A stretch of 64,000 nucleotides of DNA from Cryptomeria japonica (taxonomy: Eukaryota; Streptophyta; Pinopsida; Cupressales; Cupressaceae): the NCBI RefSeq assembly GCF_030272615.1, contig NC_081405.1, positions 568,665,095 to 568,729,094 on the forward strand, read 5' to 3'. Every line of letters begins with the position of its first letter. Positions within the stretch are counted from its first letter, which is position 1. A model generated the notes under the pieces. That model saw nothing but the letters and a program-made list of their open reading frames with translations. It made no database searches and was not told where the DNA came from. This document shows positions 12,969 through 25,582 of this stretch, piece by piece. The translations under genes were made by a program, and so were the position numbers.

Positions 12969-14000
12969 TTATTGAATTTTTTTTTCTAAATGTCCATAGT
13001 GGTCATCCACCATTTTAGAGAAGCATGTCAGATCATCTTGATATACTACCATGATGATGTTGATGAATTCTTTTAAAGCTACATCCACCGCCCTCTGAAA
13101 AGTAGCTCCAACATTTTTCAAACCAAAAGGCATTCTGACGTACACATAAGTTCCCCAAGGGGTGGTGAAAGTAGTTTTGAATTGTTCTGATTCTTTTACC
13201 AACACCTGGTTATACCCTGAAAACCCATCCATCATAGACAATAGGTCACAACCAGTCATTCTTTGCAACATAGCTTCCATATTAGGAGAAGAATAATTAT
13301 CCTTCAAGGAAGCAACATTTATATTTCTAAAGTCAACACAGAGTCTTATGTCCCCATTCTTCTTTCTCACCGGAGCTAAATTTGAGACCCATGAGGGATG
13401 CCTTACAAGCTTAATAATTCCCCCTTCCCTTAACTTGGTTAATTCTTGATGCATCTTAGATTCCGGTAGGGGGTTAATAGGTCTTTGTTTTTGTCTAAAA
13501 GGCTTAGCATCTGGAAGCAAAGGGACTTCATGCTGAAACAAATCCTCTCTATACGCCTTTAGATCTTCATAAGACCAAGCAAAAACATGCTTATACTTTA
13601 ATAAATTAATGAGATTCACTCTGACATGAGGAGGCAACTTTTTCCCAATATATACCACCTTAGGGGATGATTCTGTCCTCAAGATTACTTCCTTTAGTTC
13701 ATCCAACTTAGTGGTTGATTGCTGGTGCAGATGACTGTCACTGTAACTGAACATACCTTCAAGTTCTACCAACCCTTTAGGTATTTCATTAGTCTCTAAC
13801 TGAACCAACTCATTTCCAAACATAGTTTCTCTGTTGTCAACCACTTCCACCAAGGCATTGCAATCAATCTTTTGTCCATTATAGTCATCAATGCATTGTA
13901 TGAACCTAAGAATATCTTCATCATCAGCAAACACTTGCCAATTATACACATTGTCAGGAATAGCAGGCCTAGCCTTTATCTCCATTGTGGATATATCAGT
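12969..14000 (-). pseudogene. Reverse transcriptase of element A
   Basis: The RT palm and fingers are clear: RLCVDFRNIN, LLSMMDGFSGYNQ, MPFGLKNVGATFQRA, and the catalytic box as VVYQDDL (Tyr-Gln-Asp-Asp). It would copy element RNA into DNA inside virus-like particles. The block is open from 14051 to 12969. Its first ~15 residues (MADFLANVA) belong to the preceding RNase H. A ~200-residue linker rich in acidic residues separates the two. The frame is lost at a homopolymer near 12979. Confidence 0.9.
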
Positions 14001-14612
14001 TAGTGTTGCATCATCATTCTTTAATGCAACATTAGCTAAGAAGTCTGCCATGATATTCTTGGATCTTTATATCCAATTTATAGAAAATGCACAAAAATGC
14101 TCAATCACATCCCAGACTGCATGTTTATATCTTTTCAATCTGTCATTCTTAGATGCATACTTGGATCTTACTTGAGAAACAACCAACTCTGAATCTCCTA
14201 ACACTCTCAACAATTTAATTCCATGCCTTTTTGCAACTTTAAGCCCCAATAATAGGGCTTCATATTCAACAGTGTTATTTGTACACTGAAAGACTAACAA
14301 GAAGGAGTACTTGAAAGTTATAGCCGAAGGGGACACAAAAAGAAATCCTACTCCAGATCCTTCTTTAGAGCAAGCTCCATCATAATACATCTGCCACAAA
14401 CCATGCTGTTGAGATTCTAGTTCAATCACAATGAAGTCAGTATTCTTTAATTGGGGTAAAATTGGCTGTACTCTAAAATTGTCAAGATCCACATCAATCA
14501 TACAATTGAGCATGCTAGGACCTACTTTCTCAATTACCCTAGGGGCACATGGTTCTCTGTATAATTTGACTTGATTCCCATTAATTGGGATGGTAGCATA
14601 TGACAAATCCAA
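14000..14612 (-). pseudogene. Archaeal-type RNase H of element A, placed before RT
   Basis: The catalytic residues of an archaeal-type (RNase HI-like) domain are visible: Asp in MYYDGAC, Glu in NTVEYEALL, Asp in VLGDSELV and the final Asp in MADFLANVA. One in-frame TAA at 14067-14069 interrupts the domain between NWI and RSKN. In known Tat/Ogre elements this extra RNase H usually follows the gypsy RNase H. Here it lies between protease and RT, all in one frame. The domain identity is strong; the meaning of its position is open. Confidence 0.85.
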
Positions 14613-14894
14613 CTAAACATTTCCACCTACTGCTGTAGCCCACTGCCTGGATAACAACATGCCATAATGAGGCTTGGTGTCAGTTACAGTAACATCCATC
14701 TTATATGTCGCTTCAGGGAATGCTGCTATCTTCACCTCAACATCTCTCATTGTACCTATCATAGGCACTTCTCTGTTATCCATAGCATAGCATTTCCCAT
14801 ATATTGTTCTCACTGACAGTCCTAATTCTTTCATGACACCATAAGGCATTACATTTGCAGCTGCACCAGAATCTATCATACAATTTTTAATCAA
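14613..14894 (-). pseudogene. Aspartic protease of element A
   Basis: A retropepsin-like domain shows the active site MIDSGAAANVMP, followed by a hydrophobic segment ending GMLLSRQWATAVGG, the equivalent of the second-half ILGRPW-type motif. It would cleave the Gag-Pol polyprotein. It is in the same frame as gag upstream and the RNase H downstream, separated only by point stops. The active Asp-Ser-Gly is intact. Confidence 0.85.
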
Positions 14895-15533
14895 CTAGTT
14901 ATTTACTAATAATGTAACATAGAAAGGATCTACCTGTGAGGCTTCTTGGGTAATAGTTGTTCCAACATATACCTTTGGGGTTTGCAGCTCCTGATCCTTT
15001 TCATCCTTAGTTGAACCGGAAAGTGAAGATGTGTTACTATCTGGTATCTTAGAAAACAAAGATAGAGAAGCCTCTCTATGTTCCTTTATTTTCAATAACT
15101 CTATCAATGGGATGGTAACCTTCATTTGGGTGAGAGCTTGAGTCATATCAAATGTGGAATTACTAATCAACTCAGTATTAGCTTTAGCTTTCTCTGCCTT
15201 AGGCTGACTTGCCTTCTTCATTGTGGCAGCTCCTTGTGTATCATTAGTAGCTTTATCATCTGTACCCTTGGGTACTTCTTTAACTTGATCTTTCTTCTCT
15301 TGACCAACTTGAGGCAAAGTAGCACTACTTGCTACTTTCTCTTGGGATACCTCTTTTATAAACATAGAACTAGGTTCACCTTGATCACTATCCCTTTTAG
15401 TGCTCCTTAAATTGTAATTGTGCTTGGCTTTGGCTATAGCAACCTTAGTGAGATTTTTTACTTCTTCATCACTAGGCCTCCTAAGATGAACTTCTTCATC
15501 TTTGATTGTTACCACATTCAAAGTGGGATGCTA
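14895..15533 (-). pseudogene. Gag-protease linker of element A
   Basis: About 208 codons starting NVVTIKDEEVHLRRP form a Lys/Glu/Ser-rich, low-complexity linker in frame with gag and protease. No catalytic motif is seen. The length and composition match the spacer that Tat-type elements carry between the nucleocapsid and protease. Confidence 0.7.
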
Positions 15534-17762
15534 ATCAAGTGTTAGTTGTCCTTGGTAGGACCTTTTACTATCCAGCACATCACAATCACCAAATTCACTT
15601 TGTAAAGACTCCTCATCACTTTCTATGATAGTTTCAAACATATTAATATTAGGCTCAACCTCTTGTCTCATGGATTCTTCAAGGGCTTGAGCTACAACAC
15701 ATTGATGAGGAGAATGTGGCCCATCACAAGAAATACACCAAGGAGTGTTCTCTATGTTATGAATATTTTTTCCTTTTAAAGGATCAGGGGTATCTTGGCT
15801 CTGAGTATTTTTTGGCTTTTCATTCTGAGGTTTACCATCCTTCCAGGTGGTGTTGTAAGGCATATCATGCAACCTGGGAGGTCTGTCTTGCCAGTTATAA
15901 TGGGGTTTATCATTTTTGCTCACCTTGGCAGTAAGATCCTTCATAGCAGTCACTAACTTCTCTATTTTATCTTCTTCTTTAGCAACTTTGTTAGGTTGTT
16001 GTTTTGATTCCTGCCATAGCCTACCATCAGTTCTTCTTCCTAGTTTTCCATATGCTTTTCTATTGCTCTCTACATTGATAGCAATTCTAAATGCATCTCT
16101 CGGGCTATGCAGATTTTTATCCCTCAAAATATAAGCCATTTTAGAATCAAATGCATTGTAATAAGTGTTTAGGCACATGTTGTCATCTAATCTCATTGCC
16201 TGATACAATCTATGCATTTCTTTCTGAAATCTAGCATTAAAATCAGTGATAATTTCATTATCAGACTTTCTGATATTGTTGAACTCATTGAGCATGAAGC
16301 TCACATTTGCCTTATCACCATACTATTCCTGAAAACAATTTTTAAAATCCTCCCAAGACCCAATGCTATTCACAGGAAGACCTCTATACTAGTCTCTTGC
16401 ATCATCTACTAAAGACTGTACACATAGTTTCATGATGACATCTTCATCCATAATTTCATTATCATTTATCAAGTCACCAAAAGATTTTAAGTGCTCTTCT
16501 GCACTAATTGCATTATTTCCAGCAAATTTATGAAGTCTATCTCTTAACTCAGTAGGAACATGGTTAGGGTACCCTAGGATTCCATCAAAGAAGAGTTGGC
16601 TATAAAGTTCTAAGTTAATAGGTCTTCTTTGGAATGGGTTAACAACATGGTTATTACCCATGTTCATTCTTACATTGGGGCTCTAAGTTAGAGAGATCTG
16701 GTTACCTTGGTTAGTAACAAAGGCTTGATTGGCTATTGCAGTGCTAACAGGCAAAGTTGGCTGAATTTTAACAGGAGGGAGTGGAGCTTGCTGAGGGAGG
16801 GGTTTATTTAGATCTACTGAAGGAAATGTGATAGGAGGTCCTTTTAGATAGCTAATATTCCTTTTAACCTCTTGATTAGCTACTTCTAATTCAACCTTTT
16901 CTAACTCCATTTGTAAATCTTCCTTCTCTTTTCTCATCCTCTCCATCTCTCTTTCATGTGCTGATAGCCTATGAGAGATCTCCATTGTAGTCTTAGATCC
17001 ATACCCACCTTCCATGCATTTCTGCTTTCCTTTATCAACATCATTTCTAATAGGCTGTGGGTCACTAGGAACCTCCCTATTTGGTTGGATCACTAACTTG
17101 TATGCTGATTTGGCCTAGGGAACTAGAATTTCTCTAATCACAGGACCTTCATCCTCACTCTTAGCCTTTTCTTGGGCAAGCAACTTGAGGTCAGCAATTT
17201 TTCTTAGGAGCTTATCTCTCTCCATCAATTTTGCCTTTACTTCTCTCTCTTTATTTGCTTCCTTTTGTGCTCTTAAGGAGATCAAATGATGGACTCTTCT
17301 GTTTAGGTCCTCTATTTCTTGGGATACCTTATCTTCATCAGGGAAGATTTCTTCAGAGTCTGAGACATTGACTTGGTCAATATCAATTAAACTGATGTTT
17401 CTATCAATGGTCCTAGGTACAAAATCTCTGACTATGTTTGAACTACTTCTGCCTTTCCCAAAAAAACTAGCATGGGATATCTCTTGATTTGAAAAATGGA
17501 CATCTTCTACATTCCCAAATAAACCAGAATGGAAACCTAAAGCATCATGCTCAGATTCACGGGAAGATGAATTTGAATTTGCATAGATAGGTCTTTCAGA
17601 TATCTTACCTGTATTGGTGCTTTTTTGCACCCAAGCAGCATTAGATGCTTCATAAACAACTGATCTTTTCTAACCTCTACGTGACTGTTCAGGTAATCCC
17701 TCCTGCAACTTCTCACGAGGATGCTTCTTCATGAATGACCTGGTGTTTTTTCCTCCCTGCAT
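15531..17762 (-). pseudogene. Gag of element A
   Basis: The frame starts at the ATG at 17762 (MQGGKN) and runs to the stop at 15531, interrupted by stops near 17672, 17115, 16683, 16389 and 16325. The N-terminal ~350 residues are Ser/Lys/Glu-rich with a coiled-coil-like segment around 16860-16990. The capsid region follows (NHVPTELRDRL, then FMLNEFNNIRKS and ARFQKEMHRLYQAM), which is the retrotransposon gag fold. A zinc knuckle of form C-x2-C-x3-H-x4-C (CISCDGPHSPHQC) lies near 15700-15740. It would form the particle and package RNA. Confidence 0.85.
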
Positions 17763-18027
17763 TATGCTTGTTTTCTTAAATAATTTCAATTATTTCAAAA
17801 GGACTGGTTAAGATTATCAGAGTCACCACCCACAGAGACTGTGAGAAATATGAAAACAAACTTTACCCAGAAAATTTGCAGATCTATAAACCAAAATCAA
17901 GAAAATTTTCAAAGAGAGAAAGGAACCACATGAATCAAAGGTCAAGTAACAAACTTTAAACACAGATATCCAACAATATTCTGAGCTGGATCAAGCACCA
18001 ATCTGTATCTGATACACACAATGACTC

Positions 18028-18045
18028 TCCCCAGTAGAGTTGCCA
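18028..18045 (-). other. Primer-binding site of element A, tRNA-Arg-like
   Basis: Minus-strand TGGCAACTCTACTGGGGA lies 7 bases inside the 5' LTR. It differs from the complement of a plant tRNA-Arg(ACG) 3' end, as I recall it, at three positions, all transitions. Tat/Ogre elements are known for tRNA-Arg priming, so this fits the clade. Confidence 0.65.
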
Positions 18046-18979
18046 CTTTTGTTGTTCACAAATTTTGATTCCCCTTTTTATCCCCTGTAAGAAATTAATA
18101 ACTTTGTCTCCAAATAGAGAGATCAAGGAAAAAGAAGCTTAGAGAAACATATGATAAGGTTTCAAGAACCTTCTACACTTCGAACTTATCCAAAGTTCAG
18201 GTGGGTATACCTCCTGTGAATAATTTCACACTTTTAAAATAGATCCACAGTAAACCAGTCCAAAACTAGCGAATCTTATCACCTCAACACAAACTGAAAA
18301 AATAAAAGAAAGCTTATGCTCATGTTCAGTATTGATCTTCAAGAAATGTAGGAAGAGAACTACAATTGATACCAGTGCCTTATCCAGGCCACAGAGTCAT
18401 CTAAATTAAACATGTCCATACATATCATTACTTCGGCTTCTATCAACCCCATACATGCCTGACATATATAAGAGTCTTTCCTTATTAGATAGAAAATGTT
18501 CATTAGATTCAAAGTCTCCAACAAAATAACATACTGACAAAGATATTCCTCGCGTATTTAATTTCTCTCCTAAAGAAGAAAGCTAAGAAAGATATCTATA
18601 AAGACTACATTACAATCCATGTTCAATTGAATAACCCTAGATTACCCAAATGAAACCAGTAATTATTTGAAAGCACACCAGAAGACAACACAAATTCTAG
18701 GTTTGAAAGTTCATGGTCTGTATATTGATATTCATTTTGAAAAAACTTACAAAACTCAAAATATTCTCTGTAAACTCAGAAAACCCCAGATATATTTCTG
18801 TAGAGTTTCTTTACAAATTCTTGCGATCCTTTTTTAACTAGTCCTGGTATCCATTTATAATAGTATGTATGCATACAAGCTTCAGACCCTTTTCAAAAAA
18901 GTTTGTTACAACAATCTTCTTGTTTCAACAAGAAGTTACAAATAATTTCTATTTTCTAATGGCCCCCTTTTGCTGGTTG

Positions 18980-21900
18980 TCATTCTGCAGCTTCTTCTTG
19001 AACCTCTACGTCCAGCACCGCATATTTCTTGTCCACTCTTGGTACACATCATCAATAGGCCATGAGAAGTTAATAACTTTCCCTCTTATCTTGGCCAATC
19101 TCTTCCAAGAATTTCTCATTCTATTGACATCTGAATTTAAAAAACCATAGTGTTATTTAATCTTCTCTATATCCTCAATTGTTCTAACAAATAGGGAAGT
19201 ATCATCTGTGCTAATGATTCACTTTATCCTTAATGATAGGTTGGCCCCTAATTCATTAAGCCATACTTGTTTGTCCTTCAATTGAGCTGGACTGGCAAAA
19301 CCCCCAGGAAATAATTCAAATACCTGCTCAGTGTACTCTTTCTTATACAAACTGATCTTCCTCTCTGCATTATCTATTCCTTCTGCTAGCTTTTCCAAAT
19401 TCTTTGTCAAGTCACAAGTGGATTTGATAATGGGGCCAGCCCCTACATCATAAGATACACACATAAGTTCTAAGTCCTCTTCCCTAGGCTTGGACTTGTC
19501 GAAAATAGACATCAGAATAGCCTTGTCTCCATTGAGCTCATTCCATATGTCCAAAACTTTACCTATGTTGTTATACACCAATGATGATCCTATAGTATCA
19601 ACAAAACTCAAAATTGTGGCCCTCACTCTCTCTTCATACTTATTTGCAAACAAGATTTGAGCCTGTTTTAACTTTTCCAACTCCTGAGGGGTGATCTCAA
19701 CTGATTGGGAATTGGAAGGTGCAAGAGAAGTTGGGAATTCAATGATAGGGCTAGTGGATGGAGGCTATGTAGGAGAAGAAACAATCATCAATGTTGAGGA
19801 CTCACCTTGATAGTATTGTCCTGCCAATTGGATTTTCAGCTTAGCAATAATGCTATCTCGGCTCATTACCTCTCCTTTGGCCTCACTGTAGGCTTTCAAG
19901 ACTTTCTCTAGCTTAGCCTGGAGATCTGCCTTTTCCTTTGCTTCTTTCTCTGCCACTGCAACACTAAATTTTGCAGTCTCTAAGATTGTACTAGCAGCCT
20001 CCACCACTCCAGTACTTTGTACCCTCTTTACTATCATGCCTTCAAGGTAGCTGGACTCTAGGGTATCCTTTCTCTTTCTATTTTCATCTCTTTTCAGAGA
20101 TCACATGACCAGGGCTGCATCATCCTTGTTGAAGGTTACTCCTTCCATAGGCTTGGTCTCTTTCTCGACTGCCTCTAAAACCAAGGCATCTGCTATATCC
20201 CATTTAGGGAGGATGAGGATGCTAGCCTTTGCTACCATTTCCCTTCCTTGCTCAGGAGTGATGGTCTTAAATTCAGTGATGATTTCTTGTTTTATTTCTT
20301 CCTCCACCACAACTGCATCCTTGTGGGGATGCCCACTCTTCCTCTTCTCACATATGGTATTGAAATTATCAATATTTTGCTTCCACACAAATTGCATGAA
20401 ACCTCCCGAGGTAACAAATTTGCTATCAGCTAAGAATTCTTCACTAGCCTGTTTAATGGCAGGATCTGGTTTCTGGCCTTTAAACTCATTGATGGTTATG
20501 TCCATGTCGACATTTTCTGACTCCTCAGGCATTCCATCCTCTACTTCATCATAGGCATAGGCTATCTCTCCAAGACTCCCTAACTACAACAATTGCTCAG
20601 CTGTTGCCTACTCATTTCCTATATCAATGAGGGATTGAGATGGGGAATACAGGGGCTCATTAGTTGGCACTTCCTTTCCCAACCTTTGCTTCTTTGGGGA
20701 GTACTGACTGTTAATGACATCTTGTATTTTCCTCTTCCCTCTTCAAGTAGAAAGCTCCCTTTTTGTTGGCACCAACACATTGTACTTGGATTTCTTATGT
20801 AATACATAATCACCCAGAGGGATTGCTTTAGCAGATGTAGACCTAGCTAGAACTAGTCTTTCCTTCTCAGGGTTATTTTTAATCACTGCTTCCCTCTTCT
20901 CTTTCAATGTTTGCATTACATATTCCAAACAAAGAATTAGGAATTTTTCCTTTTCCTCAAAAGGGTGAAAACTGGACAAAGGGTCATAGCTTGTGTCAAA
21001 TTGGTGCACAAAATCAAGAGCCTTCTTGTAGGCCACCCATTTCTCTTTCCTGAACTCCTTCTCATCCAAATCAAACTTATTTCTGATGATGTCTTCACGG
21101 AATTGGAATTGGTGAGGTCTTCCTTTGCATACTGCCCTTTTCCTAAACATACCATTAAAAAAAAATTTCAGGGTCAGAAAACCTTGACACTGTAGTAGAC
21201 AAATGGTAGGGTTGAAAGAATTCCACAAAGCACTTCCATCCCCCCTTAGTAATAAGAAACTAATGTTCTATTGTTATTGTAGGGAAAATTGTCCCTTTTC
21301 CTCTATTAGATAGCTCTGCCTCTTGCACACTCCCAATCTGCCTGAGGACCTCTGCAATTCCTACTTTCAATTGATAACTTAATGATGAACGAATAGTACC
21401 AAACCGGTACTGAGAGGGGGGGGTGAATCAGTATAGGCAAAAAAATAGTCTTAAACCGGTTTGACAATAGATACTTCAATTGACTAGTAAATAGTGATAC
21501 TGGTTTGAAACAGAGTGCAACTGATAAAGCCAAGAGTGACTGAGACATGCATTAATCGGTCAGTCACTTAGCTTTCTACTCAACTCAAAACTACACTACC
21601 ATTTCACCCTTATGCATGAATAGATAATCTATCATTGAAACATAATAATCAGCTAGTTCAACATGTTTTATTAATAGACATAAAACACAGAACCATCACA
21701 TGCTTGACAGACAATAACGAAGTATCACAAGATAAGAGCATCACACATGAGACACATTTTTCATGTGGAAACCCAATTGGGAAAAACCACGGTGGGGATG
21801 AGTATCCACAAGCTTGATTTTGAACTCTTTGGAAGTCTGCTTTGTTAGGAGCCTTATCTGGTTAAAGACAGATACAACACGTTCTGTTAGGAACTGATCC

Positions 21901-24069
21901 TGTTAGGGATCACCCGGTTAAGGGATGGCTACAATACTCGGTTAAGGGTACCTTGTTAGAGGATTTCAAGAACTCAATAGCTAAAGGATATCAATGACTC
22001 AGTAGCTTCGAGTTACCCTGTTAGAGGATTTTCAACAAGCCGGTTAAGGCTACCCTGTTAGGGGATTTCACAACTATTGAAGTGGTTAAAGATCAACAGG
22101 TATATCAATGACTTGATAATAGCACTCAATGCCAATGCAGATTCGCTTAAGCTCCTCTTCACCTTCTGCACTTACACTCTATAGATATGACTTCTCTCCT
22201 CTGGTCTGGCAAGAATCACGTATCTCTTCTCTTAGATACACACACAACTTTTGCCAATGAACTCTGAAAGAATCACAACATCGTCCTTATAGGACAATAG
22301 ATAGGTCGGTAGCATAAACCCTAAACCCTAGACCTGTTAGGTTAAGGAATTCAAATGGTTCAATCCTGACTGTTGATCATACTGTATTGAATGCAACAAT
22401 CTTGATCCAATCTCAAGACATTCTCCATCGTTCATTTTCGATCGATTTCATGGTGGCTGATAACCCATCACACGTTATCACCATTTATAGACTTTGCACA
22501 TTCTCGAGGTAGATAGGAACATTCTTCTTTATGCAAGATCCTTCACGCGCACAAGGCTTACATGGAAACACTATCTATTCTTCGTTATCATGCTAACTTC
22601 ATCACATAAAGTCACCTTGAGGCACTCCAACCGGAAACCCTAAAGTTGAGACCACCAACCAGTAGTCATGCACTGCTTCCATGTGCGGTTCCCATTACGT
22701 TATGCCGGTTCATCTTGAACAAGCACACCACTTCACTTTGGTATAGATACTGGTTCACAGTGTTATACCGGTTCTTACATATGATGATTCTCAACTCTTC
22801 AGTGTATTGACATCAATGACAACATACAATGTCATTATGTCCACATACCGGTTCTCATACCAGTTCACATAATGCCAACATTAGTGGGACCTGATATGGT
22901 AACAAAAATTGAGTGCCTCTGAAACCATACACTTTGAAAACTATGGAAACAGAGTACAAGTACATGTCACCCCAATTGTGGACAATTTTGATTTCTTCAA
23001 CAAACTCCTTTGGCCTAAGAAACTCCAAAAGAGCTTTAGGGACCCTTGAATTCTTTGAGCATAAGAGAATTTTGATCCTGGATGCAAAGTACTTATCAAA
23101 CTTTAGGTAGCTAGCATCTTCCCTATCCCATGACAGCAATGTGCTCCATAATTGAACTAGCATTTTCTCCTCATCCTTTTCTTTTACCAGATCCATCTCA
23201 TTGGCAAAGTAGTCACCACCCTTGAATAGAAACACATGCATGAGAAGGGAGTACCATCCAAAAGGTCTATCCACCTTACCATTATTTATCCCTATCAAGC
23301 CTTCATGGATTGCATCGGTAATATATGGGGCATAATCAAATGTGACTGCTAGAGAAGGATTTAAAATTTGAGCTATCATTAACATGTAATGAGTTGGCAT
23401 GTTCACTTTAGCATCCTCTCCAAAAATATGGTAGAGTGACAAGTATAATCCTTTGGCTTTAAGAGTGAACAAACTTAAGGAGAATGGTTCCCAGGTATTA
23501 GGTCCTACAACAGTCAATCCACCTATTTTAACAAAGAACTCTTTAAGAGGCCCATTTCTAAGATGATTCCTCTGTGCATTGTAGACCTAACCAAATGATT
23601 TAAAATTAATGGGCTCCAAATAATTGGACACCTCACTGAGCCCAAATACATTTCTGAATTCATCATCATTTACTTCAATGAGGGTTTTTCCATTTATATC
23701 CCTAACACTTTTGGTAATAGGGTCATAGTTTTGTGCAATCTGAGTTAGGGGATCCACATCCATGAACACTCTAGGGACCACCAATCTACCTACATCCAAC
23801 TCCCAAATACTGTTCATTGGGGCTAGGGAGTGTCTCATACCAAATCCAACCTTGAATAAACCCAAACCAGACAACCCTATATGTGGATCTCTCAGCCAAT
23901 TGCCCTTTTCATATAATCCTTCTCCTATTCTCAAGCGAGGAACCTTGGGCACTAATTCCTTAACTTTAGCTGCTACATTTGTGGACATAGACAATTGTTC
24001 CAGGAAATCATCACAAATTTCTCTCTCCTGGTAATTAAATTTCCCTGTGAAGTCCCTTCTAGGTGCCAT
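18980..24069 (-). pseudogene. LTR-embedded ORF of element A, 5'-LTR copy
   Basis: This is the second copy of the long ORF, from the ATG at 24069 to the TGA at 18980-18982, split by the solo LTR at 21372-22880. Without that insertion and one 5-bp duplicate, 3,576 bases remain, exactly 1,192 codons including the stop. The whole stays in one frame, interrupted only by point stops. An upstream in-frame ATG at 24093 (MNYLHIIE) is an alternative start. Fragments of this copy and the 3'-LTR copy align closely, for example WYSLL...FLFKGGDYFANEMDL. That a frame this long persists in both LTRs argues it was once translated. Its role is unknown. Confidence 0.8.
21372..22880 (-). mobile_element. Solo LTR inserted in the 5' LTR of element A
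   Basis: The 1,509-bp insert has inverted ends TGATAACTT and GCCAACA, so leftward it reads TGTTGGC...GTTATCA. The empty site in the other LTR reads tcagt. The flanks here are tcaat (left) and ttagt (right), each one transition away, giving a clear 5-bp duplication. The end next to 21372 carries the 'gaggggggggtgaatcag' copia-style signature. Degenerate repeats based on ccggttaagg and accctgttagaggattt lie at 21890-22075. It encodes no protein. Confidence 0.85.
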
Positions 24070-24397
24070 CTCAATGATATGCAAGTAATTCAATTACTAA
24101 TCACAACAATTCTTTAACATAACAAAACCACAATTCAATCAATCCTTCAAGTAACTGGTAAGCAAAATACAAGAAAACCTATTTTCGGCCCGAAGAACTC
24201 TACTCTGCACCAGCTTTTCTGCAACAACTCTTTGAAATGATGCCTACATTCAATTGATGTGAGTGTATGTATGGAAGTTGTGCTCTTAACTGTGACATTG
24301 ACACCACATGCTTCGACCATCACCTCAGAATTTAATTCATGAATGAATTAAAATTTTTTGCTCCAACGGATCATAAAATGTCTGTGTTTCTATCACT

Positions 24398-25265
24398 TTA
24401 TTGTTTTGCCATTTCATGAAGCCTAAAATCCACGCTTCTTCATCTAGCAAAATCATGCCAACTGTCAGATCCAACGAAACTTGCATGACCTTTACTTTAT
24501 TGACTATTCTTCATTCGGCGATGGGCTTAGATCTCTTTCACTATTTCGTGAAAGCTAAACATCGTGTATATTCACCCAGCGAAACCACACGGGCCGTTCG
24601 ATCAAAAGGAACTTGATTGGTCTTTATCTTATCCTGTGACTGGTGGTTAACCCCACTAACCATGCTCCAAGCATTTAAGGCTATCGGTTTTCACTGCTTC
24701 GCAAATGGTAATTACCTTGCATCTTTGTCTTGCAAAATGGCACCCACCATTGGATCATCCTTGAGATACCTACCTTTTAACAAACTTAACTGGGAGAAGT
24801 GGACCCTCTAACTCAACACCATCCAACCTAGCAACCGATTGACAAAAGAAATCAATGTGTCACTCACTTACTTGTCGAAAAACTTCCACGAGATCCCCTT
24901 GAGGACTTTCACGACATCTACCAAGTGGGTGCCATGTCACTTTGCTATTTTGCGAAGGTTAAATCTCTGGCACCTTAGGGTTGTGAAATAGCACCAACCA
25001 TCCGATCAAAAAGAACTTGATCAGAATTTACCTTCAATTTTTACTGCCTCCCAGATCCAATTTCCTTTTCGCCACTTCACGAAGCCTAAAACCCATGCAC
25101 CTTCACCCAGCGAAACCGCGCAAGCCATTCGATCAAAAAGAACTTGATCAGTCTTTACCTTAGTGAAAACCTGGATGCCAGACCCACTCTCTGCCTTTTG
25201 CCAACCCACGGGCATCTTTGACTCGCGAATTCACACGCGCCTTTAGATTAAAAGGAACCTGCGTG
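24398..25265. repeat. Degenerate subrepeats in U3 of element A, 5' LTR
   Basis: This is the counterpart of 9577-10460. The modules contain ttcgtgaaagctaaac and gatcaaaaggaacttgat cores. The copy number and order match the other LTR, so the array predates insertion. Confidence 0.6.
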
Positions 25266-25582
25266 ATGTTTAGGAAACCCAGTTAAACAGTAAGAACAAT
25301 AGGAAAGACTTAGAAAAATAATGCACTGCCAGACCCACCTAGGAAGAAATAAGAAGGGGGGGGGACACTCTTCACGATAGACAAACCCTTCTTTAAGTGA
25401 AAAAAGTAACACAAAATTAGAATGAAAGGGTTTTTCTCAGACACTGGAGCGATTAAAACTTAAGCCTTAAACCCTCTTTGGACGTAAAGCAATTACAGGT
25501 AACAAGGCCTTACCAGACTCAAATTTTCATAGACTTAGCCAATTATGGGACAAGAATACCCATTTTTAAAATAGTGATAATA

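Larger units (their letters stand above)
4726..25582 (-). mobile_element. Element A: Ty3/gypsy (Tat/Ogre-like) LTR retrotransposon with giant LTRs
   Basis: This is a complete but decayed element transcribed leftward. Its 3' LTR is 4726-10775 and its 5' LTR is 18053-25582, which contains a 1.5 kb later insertion. The ends read TGTTC and AACA on the plus strand. A primer site lies at 18028-18045. Internal genes run leftward as gag, protease, archaeal RNase H, RT, gypsy RNase H and integrase. In the first 200 aligned LTR bases (from 4741 and 18068) I count 12 differences, so the insertion is old. No clean target duplication is visible: ggtgt lies on the left and gtttg on the right, where another repeat abuts. 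The two RNase H domains and the RT type place it in the Tat clade. The ORF inside the LTR and the domain order are unusual. Confidence 0.9.
18053..25582 (-). repeat. 5' LTR of element A (7,530 bp with a nested insertion)
   Basis: This direct repeat of 4726-10775 has ends TGTTCACA at 18053 and GATAATA at 25582, where the expected terminal CA has decayed. Removing the solo LTR and one target duplicate leaves 6,016 bp. On the minus strand U3 lies on the right (25582 to about 24270) and the embedded ORF starts at 24069. Confidence 0.9.
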
